Positions 1 to 14,013 of a stretch of 64,000 nt of DNA are shown here, piece by piece; positions within the stretch are counted from its first letter, which is position 1, and every line of letters begins with the position of its first letter. The DNA is from Phylloscopus collybita. Lineage: Eukaryota > Chordata > Aves > Passeriformes > Phylloscopidae. The stretch spans positions 28,228,001 to 28,292,000 of the forward strand of contig JAJNNQ010000026.1 in NCBI GenBank assembly GCA_027886175.1. Reading direction: 5' to 3'. The notes under the pieces are model-generated. The model saw nothing but the letters and a program-made list of their open reading frames with translations, did no database searches and was not told the DNA's origin. The position numbers and the translations under genes are program-made.

Positions 1-1366
1 AAACACAGGTGACTCTGAATGTGCACAACCCATCTATTACTAAAATATTGTGCAATCAGATTGTGTTCCCAGAAAGATTATGCCATTTACACTAGTCAGT
101 GAAAGAAAAGCCCAAGTAGGAAGAAAGTACTCAGCAGTAACATGTATCTCTTCAGCTTCTCAGGATTCCACCCTTGCTGCTATGGCAGGTAAACAATTCA
201 TCTTACTCTGCAATATGATAAAGCAAAATCTGATTTCTCCTTCAAACATATTAAGGCAGGAGTAAACTGCTATAATAGATATTAAGGTTCTTTGTTTAGA
301 AGGATCTTGAGTGTCTTTAGAACTTTTTAAAGAAGGGTAATTTTAAACTCTTCTTCCAACTTTCTGTTTTGGAATAAAAGTAAAGAAAGGTAACCAATTT
401 GTAATTCAAACCATAATAGTATTTTACTATCTTAAGAGAAGTATTTGTCCCCCATTTCATTAGTACTTAATGAAATACCCTTCTGTACTTCCCAGATGTG
501 CTTTTTTTTACCCTTCTAAAATGAAATCATCATTCAAAGATCCATTTTCTCAAATGGAAAATGCAGCATAAGCTCTCATGCTTTACACCTACACTTGTAC
601 TTGTCCCTGTCAAAGTTCACTGCTTATTAAGGCAGTAAAGCCACATGTTAGGCCATACTTAAATAAAGCATGTACAGAGCTGTGTATGTTTAAGCATAAA
701 TACCACTACATAAAGAAATGAACTAGATGAGATATCCCAGAAACAGATCTATCAAAAACAAACAAACAAAACCTAACAAGACTCTGAACTTCAGTAAAGG
801 TTCAAATTCTCAAAACTCCCTTGCCAGAGAAGCACTCACCAACTTACTGTAGTGAACACACAGCTAACAGGATTTAACAGCAGGCTCATTGCACTGCCTG
901 CATTTACTACAGTGCACCTCACTGCAAGCAATAGTCTGGAATTCAGCAGAAGAAGGGCTCAAAACACCCTAAGATTTCTCATCAAGGTTTACAGAGAATG
1001 AGGGAAGACCATGTCACCAGAAATAGTAATCCTATCTTACCCCTGTAACATGGAAAAAGATAAATAAAAAAGACTCAAATTATACTGTTAAAGAACTACC
1101 CAGTGAATGAAAAACACAATATAAAGGGTCATAAACAAGCCACCTGTTGCACCATAACACTTTGCTGATGCAAATGTAATAGACAACATAGGTAAAATTT
1201 ATGGAACCTAGGAATAGTCGTCAAAAGATAGAGAAGAAAGCACTTAGCTCTGAGTCAAAAGATTTTCAGCTGCAAAAGACATTTAACATGCATAATGTTT
1301 GCTACATTTCTTTTACACAGCTTTCAAAAAACAAAGTGACAATTTTTTGTTAAAGTGTTTACTTAC
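1..1366 (-). other. SMAP1: SMAP1 intron 4, partial (runs off the left edge)
   Basis: This stretch follows the exon 4 donor (GTAAGT on the minus strand, starting at 1366) and continues to the window edge. It is AT-rich. I could not recognise the next SMAP1 exon (the lysine/glutamate-rich segment expected after the ArfGAP domain) in any minus-strand frame, so that exon probably lies outside the window. No repeat family was recognised. Confidence 0.7.
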
Positions 1367-1442
1367 ATTGAAGGCATTAACTGCATTTTTATCATAATAC
1401 TTCTTCTTTTCATACTTATCTCGGATGAAAAATTCCACAGCT
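1367..1442 (-). CDS. SMAP1: SMAP1 coding exon 4 (end of ArfGAP domain)
   Basis: This 76-bp exon completes Gln113, split by the intron, and adds residues 114-138, which begin AVEFFIRDKYEKKKYYDKN. The acceptor is CCAG|AGCTG and the donor is AAT|GTAAGT, a strong site. The join to exon 3 is in frame (GATCA + A = Asp-Gln). The segment is the last, basic helix of the ArfGAP fold in the SMAP family. The final residues read NAVNAFN, whereas the mammalian SMAP1 I recall has NAIAITN. The exon ends in phase 0 and the rest of the protein (clathrin-box and C-terminal regions) is left of the window. Confidence 0.93.
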
Positions 1443-4400
1443 CTGGAAGTAGATAATTTCAGGAAAATATGCATTCATATAAATAGTAACATCAACCTAA
1501 AAGCTCATTGGTTATTCAAATTAAAAAACTACAGCTGATTAATCTCATTTTGTATTTTTAAAACAGCAGAACAATCCACTCCACACAGAACAACTGTTGC
1601 TGAAGTGCCCAAAGTGAACTTCTTTCTACTACACAAAATTAATCAATTTACTCTCTGAAGAAAACAACACGAGAAAGAGTAAAAGTAACTTGGTGTTCCA
1701 CAATTAGGATATTTTCACCTCGCATTCATAAGCTCCATGGGTGTAGTACTGAAAATACTTAACCAATGATACTTATATATGGTAAATAACTATAGTTTAC
1801 CATCCCAAGTTAGGAAAAAATACTCTCTTCATAAGAAAAGTGAAATGCATGTACCTGTTCTCTGATTTGCATGTTATACCATTTATCAAATGTTGATCAT
1901 AAACACTTCACTAAGTTCTCCATGAGTCTCCTGTTAAAACAAACATCCCTGTGAAAGGGAAAAAAAAGCCAAACCAACTAGTAATAAAGAGATATTGAGG
2001 CAAAGATGGAAATAGCAGAAAGCATATTGCTGTAGAAAACCAGAACTGACAACTCAGTAGCTCAAATGCAAAAAGGAAAGCCAATTGTTTTCCTCAATTA
2101 TTCTCTCAGCTTCATAAAGCAGCTCATCCAAAGCAGTGTGAATAATTTTAGTAAAGCTGACTCTCTAGGATCTGAAGAATAAATTTTAACTACTTTGTCC
2201 AGCAACTGATTATCCATTCAAAAATGATATTGCAACTGTGGAAGCTCAGACTGATTGCCTCAAACTTCCAAAGCAATTTTTCCTCAATTGATGGAAAGAT
2301 ACCCTTAGCTCCACATACTATGTCCTATGATTAACACTGAATTCAGAGCACTCCGTCCCTTCATGCTGTGCATCAAATTATATTGTCAAAACTCATAATT
2401 CTAAACTGTATGCAAGTGTCACCTTTTATCAGTTTCATAAAAGTTACAAAAGTCAAAATACTACTTTCTACCTCTTTCCAAATACATATAAATTGTAAAG
2501 GGCATCCTGAGCACTTTGAAGGTACAACTATCTTAGTACTAATAGTGCAAAACAATTACTCACTGTTGTTGGAAAAAAATGTTTTTCAACAGGAAACTAA
2601 AGATGCCATACAAAAAAAACCCCCACAATGTCTCTAAAAGTTAGCTTCTACACTACAGCATCCCTGCTGAGTACAAGCGAAGGAAAAAAATGCTTACAAA
2701 GGTCACTCTTGTGATTAAGAAGCAGAAATGAGGAGGGATCTTTAGCAGGAGATTTTGGGCAGATCCTGTATACACATTTCTCCCGTGTCTCCATTTTACT
2801 ACCTTAAAACTAGAAGCATATTATAGTGCTACAGGAAGTTAAACAGATGAACATATACAACACTGACCATCACATGCCAAGTATTTTCAACGTTTATCCA
2901 ACAGAATGTTCGGAATATAAGAATATTCACAAGCAGAACACTGATGACATACTAAGCTGATTTTGTAGTGATACAATGGGCCAAGGAAAAGCAAAAAACA
3001 CCCGTAACACAACAGCTTGTCATGACTGCCAAGTAGGTAAGTAGCTGCCAAAGTTACGGGATAATTGAGAAATAAATCAGAAAATGTTGGAATCATCTCT
3101 TCTGGCAGTACAGTGTTAATAAAAAAACACAGGCAATGAAATATATTCAGTTGACTAAGTCCACCAGTTAGAAGCTAACAACTGTTCAAAAAGGTATGTA
3201 ATAAATTCAAGGCAGACAGGGTGAAAAAATAATTATTTTGAAAGTCTAAAAATTAGACTTTTGGTCTGATCTGACAACAAAAGCTTAAAGTATTATTACT
3301 TGCAGTAGCACCAGTGAATTTAAGTTAGCTGCAGCAAAAACCAAAAGAAATCTTCAAAATCCATTTTTGAGTAAGTTTCAGTGAAAATATTTCAACCATA
3401 TGGCTAAAAAAAAGTTCTAGAATATTACAGATAGAATACTATAATGCTATCTGGTTTCAGTTACTTTTTTCTTATGAGAATGTATGTTTAATTCAAAAGC
3501 TACTAGAATATGAAAAATGTATCTGTTTTACTCAAGTACATTTTATAATGAGGAGTCTAACCCTTCAAAAAAAATCTTCTGTCATAACATATCATAGAGT
3601 GTAGGATCTAATAAAGAGAAGAACCAAAATCACCTTTGCATATAGCAAATTTAGATCAAGTTACAACTAAGTCTGTTTATCAGCTCCTGTAGCTGGGGAA
3701 AGACTCAGCTCACTTAAGAGTAGGATCTTAAGTATTTAGGATCTCATCATAATTAAAGAGTTACAATAAGATCAGGTGAAGCAAATGCCACCTATAGAGT
3801 AACTTCACTAAATCAAGAAAGAACTCCAGATCTAAATTAATGCTGTTATATATTATCCTAGTGATTCAGTAAGGGTATTTCATAAGAAAAATTATTTATT
3901 GCCAGCAGATGGTTTTTCTTCCAACCCTTCCCATCCAGGTACACAGTGATAATCACACACAAACACAACTGGTGGCCCCCAGAGAGCTTGGGTTTATTTA
4001 TGTACTCCCATGCTAGTCACCTAGAGAAAGAAATCCATGCTCCACTGGAGTAAGATGCAATGGCTTATTTTACTTTACCATTCAGCTCATTATTTCCTGA
4101 TCAAATGCTCCTAAACTTCAGATTGCAGTTACTCAAGATAAAGAAAATATTCAAGAGCTCTCCAGTATCACTCTAACTTCCTACATACAGGGAATTTATG
4201 AAGTCACCTCTTCTGAAAGCAAAAATAAATGGTGCTTGCCAAATCTCATTACAAAGTAGATTTGATATGACTGAAGTAATTTAAATCTTTTCTCAACTGT
4301 TCTCAACTTCCACTGTCATTTCTTATACAACAATATCAATGAAATAAATAACGTAAGCTGACAAACATAGCAGTTCCTTGAAACAGTCGTAACATCTCAA

Positions 4401-4447
4401 TTGCATTAAAAGTCATTTCAATGTGAAAGCCAAAACAAAAAGGATAC
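1443..4447 (-). other. SMAP1: SMAP1 intron 3
   Basis: This 3.0-kb AT-rich intron is bounded by the donor CA|GTATCC after exon 3 and the acceptor CCAG before exon 4. The donor is weak beyond its first four bases. Short reading frames inside it (for example near 2.4-2.6 kb and 2.9-3.1 kb) show no recognisable domain. No repeat family was recognised. Confidence 0.85.
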
Positions 4448-4533
4448 TGATCTGTTTGAGGTCTTCGGAAGTTCTCTGGCAGATTAGCTTCATACAGTAG
4501 TCTTGCTTTAGTATTTCCCATTTCCTGCATGCA
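4448..4533 (-). CDS. SMAP1: SMAP1 coding exon 3 (ArfGAP domain)
   Basis: This 86-bp exon encodes residues 85-112 plus two bases of Gln113. It starts [20 protein letters not shown] and continues to the FRRPQTD motif, which is characteristic of SMAP-type ArfGAPs. The acceptor is CCGTAG|TGC. The donor is GATCA|GTATCC, and the join to exon 4 restores Asp-Gln-Ala-Val in frame. The sequence [12 protein letters not shown] favours SMAP1 over its paralogue SMAP2, which I recall as differing here (KANRLYEAYLPE). Confidence 0.95.
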
Positions 4534-5375
<842 letters not shown>

Positions 5376-6429
5376 TCAAAATTCCATATACTGTGAGGAT
5401 TTTCTCTGGCATAATTCTATACCAGCAATGTGAATGAACAGGCTTGAGTAAAGGCTCACCTCTGCTTCTCTAGAATATCTATCACTTTTAACAATTTCCA
5501 GTGTTAACAATTTTATTCACAGATTTCTACTTCTATATAATGTCACAAAACAATAACTAGTCAAATTTATCTAGAAAGTAGTATGCTGTGTCCACCTCTC
5601 CACCTCCAAAACAACACAACAAACAAATTTGGAAAGTTGGCTGACTAGCAACAAGATTTTTGCTTGCATCTTGAATAATCTTTATGGCTATGCCTCAAAT
5701 GAAGCATCAACAGAAACTAGTAGAAGTTGCTCCTTTTTCTCCATGCTTCTTAAGACATGCATCTGTACTTAACTTGAAATTAAATGCAAGGCAATCTTCT
5801 ATTAATTCAACAAACACCTCATACAGCACAGACTCTGCAACAGTAGCATGCAAGCTCTTAGGATATGATTACACAGAGATTTGCAAAACTGACTGATAAC
5901 AATATCCAGCTATGAATAGTGGAAAACTGAGTATGTTCAGTGTCCTTGATTTCTAAACTATCATTCACAGCCAAATGGATTTTCTAAGAGAATCAGGCTG
6001 ATTCATTAACCACCACTGTTTCTCAACTGTGCTGGCACGTTGAGACAGTTAAAGTATGCTGGCCTGAATTATCACGGTGACCCTTAGGATTTTTCACTTG
6101 AAGCTATTGTTCATTCTCTAAATAAACACATTTATATCCTTTTATTCCAGCCCTGTACATCACCACTGTTAAAAGTACTACTTTGAAGCCCATCTAGTTC
6201 TGAGCTCTAAGGAGTTCCAAGATTAAATAATTACAATCAAAAAGCAAGGCGGTATATTGAAGAGTTGGAAAACATTCCAAGCAGTTATTTTCTGCTTTTG
6301 TATGACAGATGTGCACCTAGACCACTCCTGCAAACTGCAGTAGTTTGCATTTCAATATCAACATATTGTATGAACACTTTCCTGGGACCTACAAAAGAGG
6401 TGTAGGAAATGCTTCCCTCTCCTGATCTT

Positions 6430-6835
6430 TAGCTTAGGGCCGTGTTGGTGTGACCTGGCAAACACCCAGGGCTGCTCACTCACTCTCCTCTCCTACAGGA
6501 CAGGGAGAAAGGAGCAGCAAGGTGAGACGACTTGCAGACTGAGGTAACAGTTTTATTAAGTGAAGCAAAAACTGCACACAAAGGAGGAAAAAAAGAAAAT
6601 AAACGATTTCTTCAATGTTTCCCATGGCCAGGCAGCTGTCCAGCCACTTCCTAGAAAGCTGCACTTCAGCACCCACAACACTTGTTTTGGACACTACCAT
6701 AACCAAGACTGTCCTTTCTTCCTTTCCTTGAGCATTTGTTGCTTGAGCACCTAATCACATGGCACAGAATGGTCAATTAGAGTCAGCAGACACCGCAGGT
6801 GTGCTTCCTGCCCACCCACCACTCAACCTTTAAAC
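6430..6835 (-). mobile_element. ERVL-like solo LTR relic, minus strand
   Basis: Read on the plus strand, this stretch keeps, in order, blocks of a common avian ERVL-type LTR in reverse orientation. They are a GACAGTTTAATAGG-like block (here ACAGTTTTATTAAGTGAAGC), a CCCATGG-CAGGCAG-TTCAGCC-like block near 6,625-6,655, and a GGAAT..GGTCA..GGTCAGC-like block near 6,770-6,795. Divergence is high and both ends are blurred. No coding part and no target-site duplication were recognised. Family assignment is from memory of the consensus. Confidence 0.55.
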
Positions 6836-9582
6836 TCTAGGGAACAGAACGAAAAAAAGAAAAGCTCTGATATTGTTCAAGCAATATCCAAAACAAGGAA
6901 GCAGGAAAAATCCTTTCAATTAGACTTCATTCTTTAGAATTGGTATTTGAAAATCCCAAGACACATTAACAAATCCCCACATTTGCTGCAAGAAGCATTA
7001 CTCTTACTAGTGGAAATACTGGCAATATTTTGAGTAATCACTTTGCTTTTAATTTATCTTGCTCAATATCTCAAAAAGTCAGAGCACTTGATGTCCACTG
7101 CTTGACCTTTAAGACCATAATCATTAAAGTAACTGGCAGTTTTCAAAATAAGTACTACTATCAAAATTACGTTTCAAGGGTCAAAAGATCTAGGAATTGC
7201 TCACCAAAACTAATACATCTTTTCCCACGTGGCAATTTTACATTACAACTACTACTAGTCAGATAAGAATGGTCAGACTGTTTGTCCTGTGTCTTAAAAA
7301 TGCTTCAACAACTAGCAACCTATTGATCTGCCTTTTTATTTCCCTCTATAAAACACTAGAGACACAAAATACTCACTCTTACACTTGGCAGATTTATATT
7401 ACAGGAAAGCCCCACTTAAAATTTATACGACTAAGTTTTAGTGAGAGTTCTGCAGGTCATTTGCCTCAACCTATTAATCAAGTTTCAGCTAAAATAGTGC
7501 ACCAAAAGAACACAAAAAACCCCCTTCTTAGCCACTCCACTAAGGTAGATCAAGTACCTCAGTTGATGCAAAAGATTAACCTAGCCGTAGCAGCTTAGAA
7601 ACAGGTAAGATAAAGTCTTGTGTACCCAACAGCTTCTCCAGTGTTTCTCCTGAAGTATAACCCACATGTCTTTTAAAAACTGGAGCCAGTTTTGATTAGG
7701 TTACTACAGGGACAGAAGGTGTTTAACTACAGTATCTGTATGCTGTCCAAGTTTTTATCCCTATAAGGTGTTTACACAACCACTATGAACATTTTACCAT
7801 GGATGAGTTTGTACTATTACACATCACATGAGTTCCCTATTCTTCAGGTACTGCCCTCAGATATGAGATCCCAGATAGGCAAATGCTACATTAATGAGAC
7901 AAGACTGGAAGGAGGACTTGACAGGACTGAAGTTTAAATTAATTAAGAGAGATCATTAACCTTTTAGTTAAAACATTACTCTTGAAACTTTGTTAACAAA
8001 AAGTAAGACAACTTTTGAAGTAGATTGTTTTCTCCTGGAAAAGAGCAGATGTGTATTTTCCCAAAAGCTCAAATTTCATTAATCTGTACTTATTTATAAT
8101 ATAAATTTGGGAAATCAAATATATTTAAGCAATGAAGGAACAAATTAAACAGTGGAATAACAGGCAAACCAGAGGCCAGACAAAAATATTCATGTGTAAC
8201 CTCTGAATTTAATTCCGAGTAATGACAATATGCAATATTAAACACTTCAAATGAAAAATGTTTTCATCAATCCGAATCAATCATAATCACAGTTAAGCAC
8301 AAGGCAAGAAGTCAGAAAATATTTTCTGTGTGTGTATCAAACCAACTATGCTTGACTCAACCAAATAGTCAACTAAAGCCTAGGCTGCAAACCTTTCTGT
8401 GTGAAAAATGTTTAACAGTAATTTGGAGTGATTCTATAAACAACGTACAGTTTTGTCAATTCTGTATGAAGTCAGGATCCTTTTTTCTGCACACAGGAAA
8501 TATTTTGCACTAATAGAAATATTTACAGGTTTCTTTTTGCTGAGTCCTTCAAGATACAATTGGTTTCCTTTAGAAAAATTTTCAAGACTAGACCTGGTTT
8601 AACTGCTGTACATATTTTTGCTAGCCAATTAAGACGACAGATATTTGGCTTAAGAAACGAAGACTGGACATCAAGAATCTTGATGACTGCTATTTTATAC
8701 TATTTAAAACACTTTTACATGTCATTAGTAATGCTATCTTACCTACCAAGAACTGCACTATACACTGCAACTTCAGTTAGCCAATAATAGCATGAAACAC
8801 TTGTCATATTTGACATAAGTTTTAATATAATTATAGTTTTGTTCTTCTGAAAGCCATTTGAATTTTTACTAGAAGTGCCAATATGCACTTCAGCAACTTG
8901 CTGCACCACACCAATATAAAAATACACTCAACGTTACTTCGTCAGCCATCTAAGATATAGATAACTGCTTGAAAATATTTTCAGTCTCTTTCATCCTTTA
9001 CTAAAGTTAATTTTAGGAAAAAAGCCATAGGACTGAAAATGAGCAATATTTATACTATACTATATACAAGAACACTGTGAAGTCCCTGGAACACTGCCCA
9101 GCTGAACAAAGGAAAAAACTTCAGCAACCCTAAGACAGATTGCTGCTTCCAAGATAAGAATTAATTTTTTTTTTCACTCTAAACTTTCTTTTCCATATTT
9201 CTATACATCTACTGGTTAGACCTAAATTCCTATTTCAGTTCTTACCATGTGGCTGTGAAGGTGTGTGCTGTCTTCCAGAGAAATCATGACAAGATTATGA
9301 ATGCATTAGATCATATACAGTCTGAGGAATCCTTAAAATAATGAGGCCCACAAGGTTGACTCTGTGTATTTAGTCTTACTGACAACTATAATTTAGATGC
9401 CTTCATAAAAAGGAGTGACTAATTTTGACTGGAAATTAAAACACAGCACAAGTGCAAGTTTCTTGTAAGAGCTAAACAGAAAGGTGGATTTGAGCCATCA
9501 TACAGCTTCACAAAAATTAAGTTAGAGTCTTGGCTATTACATGTTAAATTGAAAACACCAAACAACACTTCCCAATACTGGG

Positions 9583-9835
9583 CTTGGCTGGGATGAAATT
9601 AACTTGCTACATTGCAGCTCCTATGGAGACCCTATGGATTTGTGACCAAAACGGTGCTGGTACCAGTAATGCTTAGGCTACATCTGGACCGTGCATGCAC
9701 AGAGTAAAGGATTGCTTTTCCATCCCCACCCAGCAGGCAGGGAGTGGGTAAGAGGTCAGGAGGGGAGTCAGAGACATCAGACCCCAACTGACCAAAGGGA
9801 TGTCCCAAATATATATTAGAACTCAATCAGGTGCA
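9583..9835 (+). mobile_element. ERVL-like LTR fragment, plus strand (5' half)
   Basis: The segment starts with GGCTGGGATGAAATTAAC. It continues through GATTTGTGACCAAAACGGTG, then TGCACAGAGTAAAGG, and ends in ACTGACCAAAGGGATGTCCC. This is the block order of the U3 half of the avian ERVL-type LTR also present at about 17.0 kb. The TATA-box half and the end of the LTR are missing, so this is a truncated copy. Confidence 0.6.
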
Positions 9836-12800
9836 TAGGAACAGCACTACCTTTGACATATTCATGGCATTTCAGGAGTCCTTTATTAGAGACCATCTGG
9901 GCTCTAAGAATGAAATAAGTATGTAGCTACCAAGAAACAGCACAGCCTGTTATATCTGTAAGTTTTCAGAGGTTTTAGATAACTCATTAATTTAAGAAAA
10001 AAACCTGGAGAGTTTATTTCCAGTTACAGTAGATTCTATGCCAGTATAGTTACTGTATAGAACCAACATTCTCCCTACTTACAGAACTATCTACAGCTAC
10101 TAAAAAACTGTGACCATTTCAAAAACCAACTTCAGCTGTTTAAAACTTACGCAATAAAGAGTTTGAAAGCAATTTACATAATTTTAGATAAAAGTCTTCA
10201 GATAAGTTGATTTCACGCCAATTTTTAAATTTCTGAAAAAGTTATCCAATCTCACATGCCATTCTTTTATTCTAAAGTGCACATCAAAGTGTGAATTTTG
10301 TAAAAAAAGCATCACTTCTACATATTCTCTAGTAAGGCGAAAGCTTTTCTCTCAACATATTTCAAAATCTTTCCCACTTTTCCCTCACACTTTTCTTTTT
10401 TCAGGATACAATTTCTGACGACAGATTTCTCTTTCATGTTATTTAAACTGGACTCATATCTTGCACATGCTTAATGTTTGTACACTTACTCCCAAATACC
10501 ACTTTCTTCTCTGTCCCCATTAACTCACTCAGTAAGGACTATGTGTTCTGCTCCACTATTTTAGAAAGAAGCTGACTGAAGGAGCCACAATAGAAAAATC
10601 ACACGTTGCTTACAAACTCTCCTAATGCACTTCTACACGATACAAGTATCTATTTGTGAATACAGATGACATACATCTTTGGGCAAGAATAATGATGGGA
10701 ATTGTAAAGCTGAAGCTGGTATAGTGCTTTTTCAAAGGAAGCAAAATACAAAGTAATTAGTGCTTGCATGTCCAAGATTGAAGTTTTACTCCAGCTGCTC
10801 AAGTTTTATTTTGCACTAGCACACGCATAGTACTGCAGCAGGGACAAAACAAGGCTTACACAATATGGTTCATTTAAAATGCTGAGGAAAAAGTACTCTT
10901 TTTAGCTTTAGAAAAAAGGTAAAAGCCTCATATACTAACTGTATATGAATCTAAGCAGTCAATACAGTGTGAAACACTGTTTCAGCTCTCCATTTGATTA
11001 GTTGAAAAATTTTTCAACTGTTTTAAACATCTCAGTCAACACTCCATCCTCTACTCAGTTTCCTCCTGCAGTGAGAAATCAGTGAGAAATGTTATACGTT
11101 ATCAGGCAAGACTGGGCTAGAGTAGGAGAACCTGTCGCACAAACATACTATGGAAAAAAAAAAAGAAATTAAAAAAAAAGGCAAGCAGTAGAAACCAGAA
11201 AAAACTAAAAAGAGACAAAAGAAAATGAAAGTATTTGAATGTGGCATAACTGGGAGACATCCACAAAGGAGCAAAAATAAGACCACTGCAGATTTCACTG
11301 AAGTCGAACAATGATGGTTGCTTCCCTTATTACACCAGTTCAGAGTTGCCTTCCCTCCATCAGTCCACCACCATCTGTTCAGCTTACTATAACTGCAGTT
11401 AATACTGAAACACTCCTTTTGCTCAATACAGGTGCTGACCCCTCTCATGAAACATCTTCAGTTACAGAGAGAACACAAAGGTCTGGAGGTCTGAATTGGG
11501 ATTAAAAAAGCAAGCATGAAGCCTTGAAATTTTACATGTGTTGTCAAAGGGAAGGACAACTGAATCCTTTGCAATATGTGCATAAAACCAGCTTGTCAGG
11601 AAACCAGGAAGTTTTGAGACAAAAGTTTTAAATGAAAAAAGCTTATCAGAACCAGCTTTAAATAAGGTTTGTATGATAGAGGCACATAAACACAAAGTTA
11701 GTTTTCACTTTACATTCTTGCAGTTACCAGTAAGAAAATCTGCAAGGAAGGAAGCCAAGTATTACACATAACAGAGTACTAGCTTTGTATCTCTAATATT
11801 GTCTGTAGCAAACTTATCTTGGGCTAACATCTTTAAAGACTTGACAGTCTACAATTCATTTTTTCTCTTAACAGCACCCTGCCTGTCCTTTACCCACAAA
11901 ACGCAGTGAAGTTACTTTAATTCTTTTTCTTTCCCCAAATCCTGCTGCTGTTTTAGAGACTTGATTTGCCAAAGAACTGGCTCCATCTTGTGGAACAGAG
12001 AATTAACTACAAGAAAATCTACACACTTGACTCATCCTGCGTGGTTGATAGCCAGTTCCCAAAGCTATCGCTTTTGGCCAAAGAAAGCCTCAGCCTCAGT
12101 CCAAGCATACCCATGCGTGCTCTATTTGCATTACTTCCACACCCAATTCACACTGCTCAAGTGTTTCTGCCACTCCAGACTTCAACCAAGTTAGGAAAGA
12201 ATGTATTTTGAAAATATCTGTAACTTCTCCAAATTGAGATACAAAAAAAAGATTGTGAACAGGAGACAAGCACCCTTACATAGGTAGAGAGAAAAGAAGG
12301 AAAACAAGTAAGCAGCAGCTGTATTTTATATAATTCAATTCAATACAAGATCGGAATCAACACAAAACAATCCCTTCTCCAGACGCTCCTCAGGGAAAAA
12401 CAAAAGAACAAGGCAGAACTTACAGAGATTTCTCCAAGCTTCTCTCCTCAAAACATAACACACTGGAGAGAGTGATTAAATCAAAACGAAATTCTTCAAG
12501 CAAATAATTTACTATCATGTATTTTCGGTCTAATCCTGCTGGTTCAAAGACCATCTCTTACTAATTTCATTGGCGGTTGCTTAGTTTTTCACACAAAAGG
12601 TAGATTCCACCATCTCCATTTCTGGTTCATCGACTACTGGGCTAGATGGGATGGGAGGAATTGAAACAAATACTTCAAGAGAACAGCACCCACTCCACTC
12701 CCAGCACAAAAAACTCAATTGCAATGTTAATGTCCACTGAAACAGACTTTGTGAATTAAGTGATTCTTTCAAAGAATGAAAGATCTTGCATAAAGATCTT

Positions 12801-13614
12801 GATGCAAAGGAAATCATACAAGAACCACAGTACAAGAATCTTTATTCTGTGAAATATTCTTCAAGGCCCTTGAACCTTAAGTCTTTTGAGACTACTTGGA
12901 TGGACAAGGATTATTTACTTGTCACTTGATCCACTGAATTAGTTTCTGATTAAACAGAACCAATAGCCTGAAGCATGTTGTCATGTCACATCTACTCCCC
13001 ACATTAGGCATAATTTCCTCTACAGTAGAAGAGGCTTCCTTGCTTTATCTCCATACCCACAATTGGGAAAACCATACAAGCTCAGTCTTTGCATGCTTTT
13101 AAGGTGTCAAAGCAGGCAGTAAAATACTGTTTTATATAAACAAAGGCAACAAAGGGCATAAATGGTCATTGCTAGCAGTCTCTTACAGCTTAGTAAGCCT
13201 GTGTTCCAAGAGTCAAGACCAGAATTTGAGAAGTTAAAATTTACCACATTTAGAACAGTGTGACAGGAGTTCAAACAAGAACGGTTTTAACAGTTTGTTT
13301 TCATATTTTGAAATAAAATCAAACTCCACAGCATGAAGTCACACTGAAGGCAGACAACTCAAGTACACGGTTTCAGAGCCCAGCTTAACAGCAGCTAGAT
13401 TCACATGGTCCCATACTGCAGGAACAGTGGGAAGACAAGCCTTAGAGGCATTGCTTAGCTATTTTTAGCCAGTGTCTGGTAGGTGGTAGAGTCTCATGGG
13501 CAGAATTCCTCCAAGTTTGTCGTTTGGTTTGGATAACCATTTTTCATGAAAGCCATCAGAAAATCCATTAAGACTTATTCATAACTCCAAATAGGCTCTG
13601 TACAAGTATCACAA

Positions 13615-14013
13615 ATGAAACTCTCCCCCTGCACAACCATGTCCCACCTCTGTAAGTCAGAGAGAGAAATATGTATCAGTTTCAATTATTCCTTCAGCTT
13701 ACCTATCCACTTGCTTCTGTTGGATCAAAAATTGCTAAAAGCATTTCAAAGAAATTTCAAGGGTTGTATCAAGCCTCAACCAGAAAAGAAGTACAGTGAC
13801 ACGAATGTTCCTTCAATTCTATGTTTAAGCCTACAAAATCAAGTGGCTGGCTTCATAACGACTTTAACTCTGGAATGCATCCAAGTAATTTCAAACAGCA
13901 GAAGCTTTATACAGAAATTAAGTGTGGAATATGAAAGTGCAGTTTGTAAATCAGAGGACTGGTTGGTTACATTAGCTATCAGAGATACACAGGTAATGTC
14001 AGTTTATTCTTGA
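13615..14013 (+). other. Unrecognised 132-codon open frame in SMAP1 intron 1
   Basis: The frame is open for 132 codons but has no recognisable domain, no sensible promoter or splice context, and lies antisense inside an intron. It is most likely a chance frame. It is recorded only because it is among the longest non-repeat frames here. Confidence 0.1.

Noticed and set aside
7197..7598. 133-codon plus-strand frame in SMAP1 intron 1
   Set aside because: No domain, promoter or splice context was seen. Its length is compatible with chance given 64 kb and six frames.
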